Assembly (NCBI GenBank): GCA_964352225.1
Contig: CAYGRM010000247.1
Span: forward strand, 1-9,995
Origin: CAJQQY01 sp964352225
GTDB lineage: Bacteria; Bacteroidota; Bacteroidia; Chitinophagales; Saprospiraceae
DNA length: 9,995 nucleotides
Direction of reading: 5' to 3'
Positions 6,340 through 9,995 of this stretch are shown here, in pieces. Numbering within the stretch: position 1 is the first letter of the stretch; each line of letters begins with the position of its first letter. Below the pieces are notes generated by a model that worked only from the letters and a program-made list of their open reading frames with translations, was not told the DNA's origin and did no database searches. Both the position numbers and the translations under genes were made by a program.

Positions 6340-6972
6340 TTAATTTAAAACCTCTTCTTTCTCTTTCAAAGTTTCAAAGCGAAATCCTTTATTTGAAAAA
6401 TGTTCCAAAACTTTCGGCAACACATATTCCAATTTATCCTTCGCTTTCAAACTATCATGAAAAACAATAATGGAACCCGTCTTCGTATTCTTAATCACAT
6501 TCTCCAAACATTGCTCCTTCGTAATTTCCGGATCAAAATCTCCACTCAAAACATCCCACATCACAATCTGATAATGACGTTGTAAAAACTGCGCTTGCTT
6601 TGGCAACATTCTCCCGTAAGGAGGACGAAACAAAGATGACTTCACCAAGTGGGCACAATTTCGAATATTATGAAAATAAGGAATATTTTCAGTTCCCCAA
6701 CCATTCAGATGATTGAAGGTATGATTACCAACGGTGTGACCAGAATCAACTACTTGATCAAATACCGGAGTATGTTTTTTTACATTTTCGCCCACGCAGA
6801 AAAACGTAGCCTTGGCATTGTATTTTTTTAATTGATCAAGCACCCAAGGAGTAACCTCAGGGATTGGGCCATCATCAAAAGTTAGATAAATTACTTTTTC
6901 TTCAGTTGGAATTCTCCAGGTGAAATTGGGAAAAAGATTTTGGATGAGTTGTGGTGTTTTGACTAAATACAT
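6340..6972 (-). CDS. Polysaccharide deacetylase (NodB homology domain)
   Basis: A 210-residue carbohydrate esterase family 4 enzyme, which removes N- or O-acetyl groups from glycans such as peptidoglycan, chitin-type oligomers or exopolysaccharide using a bound metal. Residues 27-200 form one NodB domain with all motifs present: TFDDGP (31-36, general base D33 and metal ligand D34), HTFNH (metal ligands H84 and H88), RPPYGR (116-121), WDVLSGDFD (139-147) and IVFHDS (169-174, H172). I chose the ATG at 6972 because family members in Bacteroidota begin at this point (MYLVKTP, then the domain). An upstream TTG at 7152 would add 60 residues with a hydrophobic stretch but overlaps the gltX promoter. 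With the short start there is no signal peptide, so location is unclear and the substrate is unknown. It is convergent with the SPOR protein gene and divergent from gltX. Confidence 0.93.
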   Translation of the reverse strand: MYLVKTPQLIQNLFPNFTWRIPTEEKVIYLTFDDGPIPEVTPWVLDQLKKYNAKATFFCVGENVKKHTPVFDQVVDSGHTVGNHTFNHLNGWGTENIPYFHNIRNCAHLVKSSLFRPPYGRMLPKQAQFLQRHYQIVMWDVLSGDFDPEITKEQCLENVIKNTKTGSIIVFHDSLKAKDKLEYVLPKVLEHFSNKGFRFETLKEKEEVLN

Positions 6973-7278
6973 AATTCTATTAGGTGTTAATTTAAGGTGT
7001 TGAATTCTCTGTGAAAATAATAATGGCGAAACTTGTTTGAGTAAATTGCTGTTGTGAGTTACGTGAGGTAGGCTGATTTGTTTTTTTATATAATAAAAAA
7101 AAATCAAAAAGGTGAACATGCCCACAAGCACATTTTGATTATCTTTGCACAAATTTTTTTAAATGGAAATAGTTAAGCTGAAGTCTAGTCATAAACACAA
7201 CGTTTAGGGAGTGAAATTAGCTGCTGAAAATAAAGAATAATAGTTCGATTTTTTTTAAAATATTAAAACTCAATTTCA
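6973..7278. other. Divergent intergenic region between the deacetylase and gltX
   Basis: 306 bases, AT-rich and without a supported gene. It contains a 9-bp A/T-only hairpin (tttttttat 7081-7089 with 7093-7101) and the gltX promoter candidate at 7140. The remaining leader to gltX (about 125 bases) shows no recognisable riboswitch or T-box. No clear minus-strand promoter for the deacetylase was found. Confidence 0.5.
7140..7147 (+). promoter_or_regulatory. Probable Bacteroidota-type -7 promoter element for gltX
   Basis: tatctttg fits the TAnnTTTG -7 consensus of the Bacteroidota primary sigma factor exactly and is followed by cac, a frequent context. The -33 TTTG element is poor: catg sits at the expected distance near 7117-7120. 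Transcription would start near 7153, giving a leader of roughly 125 bases. Confidence 0.5.
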
Positions 7279-9039
7279 ATGACAAAAATGAGGGTAAGAT
7301 TTGCACCAAGTCCAACAGGGGCTTTACACATTGGAGGTATACGAACCGCACTCTACGATTATTTATTAGCTAAAAAACATGGCGGTACATTTATACTTCG
7401 AATAGAGGATACGGATCAAAAAAGATATGTGGAAGGTGCAGAGGATTATATTATGAATGCTCTAGAATGGTGTGGATTACAGCCTGATGAAGGACCAGGG
7501 ATTGGAGGTGATTATGGACCATATCGACAGTCAGAAAGAAAAGATATTTACCAAAAATATATGAAGCAGTTATTAGATGAAGGACATGCATATTACGCCT
7601 TTGATACTGCGGAAGAATTGGATGCGATGCGAGACAAGGTAAAGTCAGAAGGGAAGCACTCTTTTCAATATGATGCAAGTACTCGAATGATGATGAGAAA
7701 TAGTTTGAGCCTTCCAGAAGCAGATGTAAAAGTATTGTTAGAAAACGGGACACCTTATACTATTCGTTTTAAAATGCCTGAAAATCAATCAGTTACGGTA
7801 AATGATTTGATTAGAGAGGAAGTAACTTTTCAGACCAATGAATTGGATGATAAGGTTCTGATGAAAAGTGGGGGATTACCAACGTATCATTTGGCAAATA
7901 TTGTGGATGATCATTTAATGAAAATAACGCACGTGATTCGAGGAGAAGAATGGTTGCCGAGTACAGGACTTCATGTGATGATGTATCGATGTTTTGGATG
8001 GGAAGATACGATGCCACAATTTGCGCATTTGCCATTGATTTTGAAACCAGCACCGAATACTTATGTAACTAAAAAAACGAAGGATACTTTTACAGAAAGT
8101 TTCTCTGCTGAATTTTTGAAATCAACAGACTTGGAAATGAGTTTGGAGGATGTGAAAAAAATCGTACAACAAGTTTTTAGCAACCCAAAAGATATTCAAG
8201 GTCAGTTGAAGATTGGAAAAAATGATGATGGGAAAAAGAAAGCGGTCAAGGAATTTTTGAAAAATGCAATGTATGGAAAGTTGAGTAAGCGTGATGGAGA
8301 TCGATTAGGCTTTCCAGTTTTTCCACTTTCATGGGAAGGGGAATCTGAATCAGATTCATTTGTTGGATTTAAGGAAATTGGATTTGATGCGAATGCGGTA
8401 AATAACTTTTTGGTTTTCCTTGGTTGGAATCCAGGAACGGAACAAGAGATATTTTCCATGAAAGAAATGATTAGTGCATTTTCATTGGAGAGAGTAGGGA
8501 AGTCAGGTGCAAAATTTGACTACGAAAAAGCACGTTGGTTCAATCAACAATATTTAATGAATAAAGATGATGAAAAGATTGCAGAGGAATTAGGCGAGTT
8601 ACTTTCTGAACAGGGAATAGGTGCACCTCCTGCCTTTTTGGAAAAAGTAGCTGCGATGATGAAGGAACGAGTTCATTTTATTCCAGAAATATTAGATGCT
8701 GCTTATTATCTTTTTGGGCCAATAAAATCATATGATAATCAGACTATTCAAAAAAGATGGAAACCTGAGAATAGAGAAAAAATGAATGTTTTAGCAGATA
8801 CAATCAAGCACATTATGTCATTTGATGCAGAAACGATTGAATCCACGGTGAAGCAATTTATGGAAGATCACGAATTAGGATTTGGAGAGGTGTTGCCGAT
8901 TTTGAGGTTGGCAGTTTCAGGAACGACCATGGGACCATCTGTTTTTGATATTATGGCATTGTTAGGACATCAAGAGACGGAGGATCGAATGAAAGCTAGT
9001 TATAAATATTTCGATGAAGTGATTTTAAGTCAAGCATAG
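7279..9039 (+). CDS. gltX: Glutamyl-tRNA synthetase with an extra block before the KMSKS loop
   Basis: Class I synthetase that activates glutamate with ATP and attaches it to tRNA-Glu in the cytoplasm. The Rossmann fold begins at once: RFAPSPTGALHIGG with the HIGH-type motif HIGG at 17-20, then FILRIEDTD. Further family motifs are YRQSER, GLPTYHLANIVDDHLM, ITHVIRGEEWLPSTGLH and HLPLILKP. The KMSKS-type motif is KLSKR at 334-338 (KLSKRDGDRLGFPVFPL), and the C-terminal anticodon-binding helical part starts near NNFLVFLGWNPG and KFDYEKARWFNQQYL. In most relatives LPLILKP runs into the KLSKR loop within a few residues. Here about 73 residues (260-332, bases 8056-8274), Lys-rich and helical in look, are inserted. 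This brings the protein to 586 residues instead of about 470-510. The frame, codon style and all active-site motifs are intact, so it should be functional. Confidence 0.96.
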   Translation: MTKMRVRFAPSPTGALHIGGIRTALYDYLLAKKHGGTFILRIEDTDQKRYVEGAEDYIMNALEWCGLQPDEGPGIGGDYGPYRQSERKDIYQKYMKQLLDEGHAYYAFDTAEELDAMRDKVKSEGKHSFQYDASTRMMMRNSLSLPEADVKVLLENGTPYTIRFKMPENQSVTVNDLIREEVTFQTNELDDKVLMKSGGLPTYHLANIVDDHLMKITHVIRGEEWLPSTGLHVMMYRCFGWEDTMPQFAHLPLILKPAPNTYVTKKTKDTFTESFSAEFLKSTDLEMSLEDVKKIVQQVFSNPKDIQGQLKIGKNDDGKKKAVKEFLKNAMYGKLSKRDGDRLGFPVFPLSWEGESESDSFVGFKEIGFDANAVNNFLVFLGWNPGTEQEIFSMKEMISAFSLERVGKSGAKFDYEKARWFNQQYLMNKDDEKIAEELGELLSEQGIGAPPAFLEKVAAMMKERVHFIPEILDAAYYLFGPIKSYDNQTIQKRWKPENREKMNVLADTIKHIMSFDAETIESTVKQFMEDHELGFGEVLPILRLAVSGTTMGPSVFDIMALLGHQETEDRMKASYKYFDEVILSQA

Positions 9040-9122
9040 TCTAAAGGTTAGAATTAGAATTTGCTATTTGCTCGTGAATTTTTTTGAGGGGTTAGTCTAT
9101 AAAATATGACTGTCCAAGGGGA

Positions 9123-9174
9123 TTTAGTTTTATTGTAATGTATTTTCTAATAAAACATTATTAAATCAACTAAA
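9123..9174. repeat. Imperfect inverted repeat in the leader of the RDD gene
   Basis: tttagtt at 9123-9129 pairs with aactaaa at 9168-9174, and the pairing continues inward with gaps (attgtaatg side against cattattaaat side). The 145-base gap after gltX has no clear terminator and no exact TAnnTTTG box, so whether this hairpin attenuates, processes or merely occurs by AT bias is open. Confidence 0.35.
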
Positions 9175-9184
9175 CCAAAAAATT

Positions 9185-9742
9185 ATGAGTGATCACATTT
9201 TAGATGAAAGTTATGACCAAAGACATTACCGATATGCTGGATTTTGGACGAGAGTAGGTGCTACAGTTGTTGATATATTAGCATTACTTCCTTTGATTGG
9301 GCTTTCAGTTTATGCCCTTGTATCGATGAAAAGTTTACCGATAGTTCTAGGAGTGTCGATAATAATGGCAGCTTACAAGCCCATAATGGAATATCAATAT
9401 GGAGCAACACTTGGAAAAATGGCGCTTGGCATAAAAGTAATAAGTGAAGATGGAGGTCTTCTGACACCTAACCAAACGATAATTCGTTATTTGCCATGGT
9501 TAGTAGGAAACCTAATTAATATTTTAATGTATGTTGAATTATTTGGAGTAGGGGAATTTCAGGATGTGAACGGATTTATGGAGTATGGTCAATTTGTGCA
9601 AGTCTATAGTTCGACATTAACAACTTTAAGTAGTCTGGCAGGCTGGTTAGTACTTATATCCGCCATAGTCATGGTATTCAATCAGCAAAAACAAGCATTC
9701 CACGATAAAATAGCGAAAACATATTGTATTTATAAAGACTAA
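9185..9742 (+). CDS. RDD-family integral membrane protein
   Basis: A 185-residue inner-membrane protein. The RDD family is named for a conserved Arg and two Asp. Here R23 sits at the start of the first helix (GFWTRVGATVVD), D30 lies within it, and D174 falls in the C-terminal QAFHDKIAKT segment. The family signature ATLGKMALGIKVI follows the second helix. About four membrane segments are visible, near 27-46, 50-67, 105-122 and 142-162. The loop around 122-137 is acidic and polar. RDD proteins have no single known reaction; some have been linked to ion or small-molecule transport. The next gene starts 11 bases after this stop, suggesting co-transcription, while 145 bases separate it from gltX. 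Confidence 0.88.
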   Translation: MSDHILDESYDQRHYRYAGFWTRVGATVVDILALLPLIGLSVYALVSMKSLPIVLGVSIIMAAYKPIMEYQYGATLGKMALGIKVISEDGGLLTPNQTIIRYLPWLVGNLINILMYVELFGVGEFQDVNGFMEYGQFVQVYSSTLTTLSSLAGWLVLISAIVMVFNQQKQAFHDKIAKTYCIYKD

Positions 9743-9753
9743 AAATAATAGTT

Positions 9754-9960
9754 ATGCCTAAAAAAAAGCCACAAAAAGGACAACCTGAAGTTCATAATGA
9801 TTTAAAAGGTTTTGACATTAAAATTAATGAGTTTGGAGAAATAGTCTCCAATGTAAAAGTTGACCAATTAAATGAATTTTTGGATGAAAATGTAGAGGAC
9901 AAAAAATTAGTAGATCGCGAAGATTCTGCACAAAATACTGGTAGTCAAGAAGAGGAATAA
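9754..9960 (+). CDS. Small acidic protein of unknown function
   Basis: A 68-residue protein with a Lys-rich start (PKKKPQKGQ), a compact centre (GFDIKINEFGEIVSNVKV, then LNEFLDENVEDKKLVDR) and an acidic disordered-looking tail ending in EEE. No signal peptide, membrane segment or catalytic motif is present. It starts 11 bases after the RDD gene, with the same codon style, so I regard it as real and probably co-transcribed. The central pattern looks conserved-type rather than random, and I have an unverified impression of similar small proteins in Bacteroidota. Function is not known. Confidence 0.75.
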   Translation: MPKKKPQKGQPEVHNDLKGFDIKINEFGEIVSNVKVDQLNEFLDENVEDKKLVDREDSAQNTGSQEEE

Positions 9961-9980
9961 TATTTTTTAATAAATATTAT
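9957..9980 (+). terminator. Possible weak A/T-only terminator hairpin
   Basis: ataatattt at 9957-9965 pairs with aaatattat at 9972-9980 around a 6-base loop. The stem has no G-C pair and no following T-run, and it overlaps the stop codon of the small protein, so it is only a weak candidate. Confidence 0.25.
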
Positions 9981-9995
9981 ATAAAGATTATAGGA

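Noticed and set aside
7081..7101. A/T-only perfect hairpin upstream of gltX as a terminator or regulator
   Set aside because: It is not placed after any gene end and is easily produced by the AT-rich composition. It may only be an upstream AT element.
6973..7152. A 60-residue N-terminal extension of the deacetylase with a hydrophobic stretch that could be a membrane anchor
   Set aside because: It would need a TTG start, crosses the A/T hairpin and the gltX promoter candidate, and relatives start at the downstream ATG. Conservation of this segment in sister strains would revive it.
8056..8274. Intein within gltX
   Set aside because: The inserted block is too short and lacks the N-terminal Cys/Ser block and the C-terminal His-Asn junction of inteins.
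9049..9066. tagaatttg / tatttg as a promoter for the RDD gene
   Set aside because: Spacing does not fit TAnnTTTG and no -33 element is visible. Start-site mapping would be needed.

Overview
The window looks like chromosomal DNA from a member of the Bacteroidota, plausibly near the Saprospiraceae (the family is an inference from the look of the proteins and repeats). Supporting signs: low-GC DNA, A-rich leaders without clear Shine-Dalgarno sites, a TAnnTTTG-type -7 box ahead of gltX, a SPOR-type envelope protein with an Ala-X-Ala signal peptide, and a short polysaccharide deacetylase of a form common in that phylum. The genes are mostly housekeeping. I see no phage, transposase, CRISPR, toxin-antitoxin or biosynthetic cluster, and no rRNA or tRNA gene.

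Left part (1-3720, genes on +): the 3' nine-tenths of the replicative helicase gene dnaB, cut by the window edge; an RsuA/RluB-family pseudouridine synthase homologue lacking the catalytic aspartate; and a 12-helix MATE-type multidrug exporter ending in a strong terminator. Palindromic repeats fill the short gaps: a long inverted repeat at 1291-1398 and two facing hairpins at 2198-2248.

Middle (3720-7278): a secreted protein with two SPOR-like repeats and a peptidoglycan-binding-like motif (+) converges on a polysaccharide deacetylase (-). Both plausibly act on the cell envelope. The 561-base gap between them is the most structured stretch of the window. It is a roughly 520-base imperfect inverted repeat whose arms each hold a terminator hairpin, a T/A-rich hairpin with compensating base changes, and a GC-rich block with a 22-base perfect match. 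I interpret it as a non-coding, dispersed-type repeat element or a pair of such elements in opposite orientation.

Right part (7140-9995, +): a promoter, then glutamyl-tRNA synthetase carrying an extra block of about 73 residues directly before its KMSKS-type loop, then a probable two-gene unit of an RDD-family membrane protein and a 68-residue acidic protein.

The items most worth following up are the 520-base inverted repeat, the GltX insertion and the catalytically degenerate pseudouridine synthase. No evidence was found for a complete novel multigene system.
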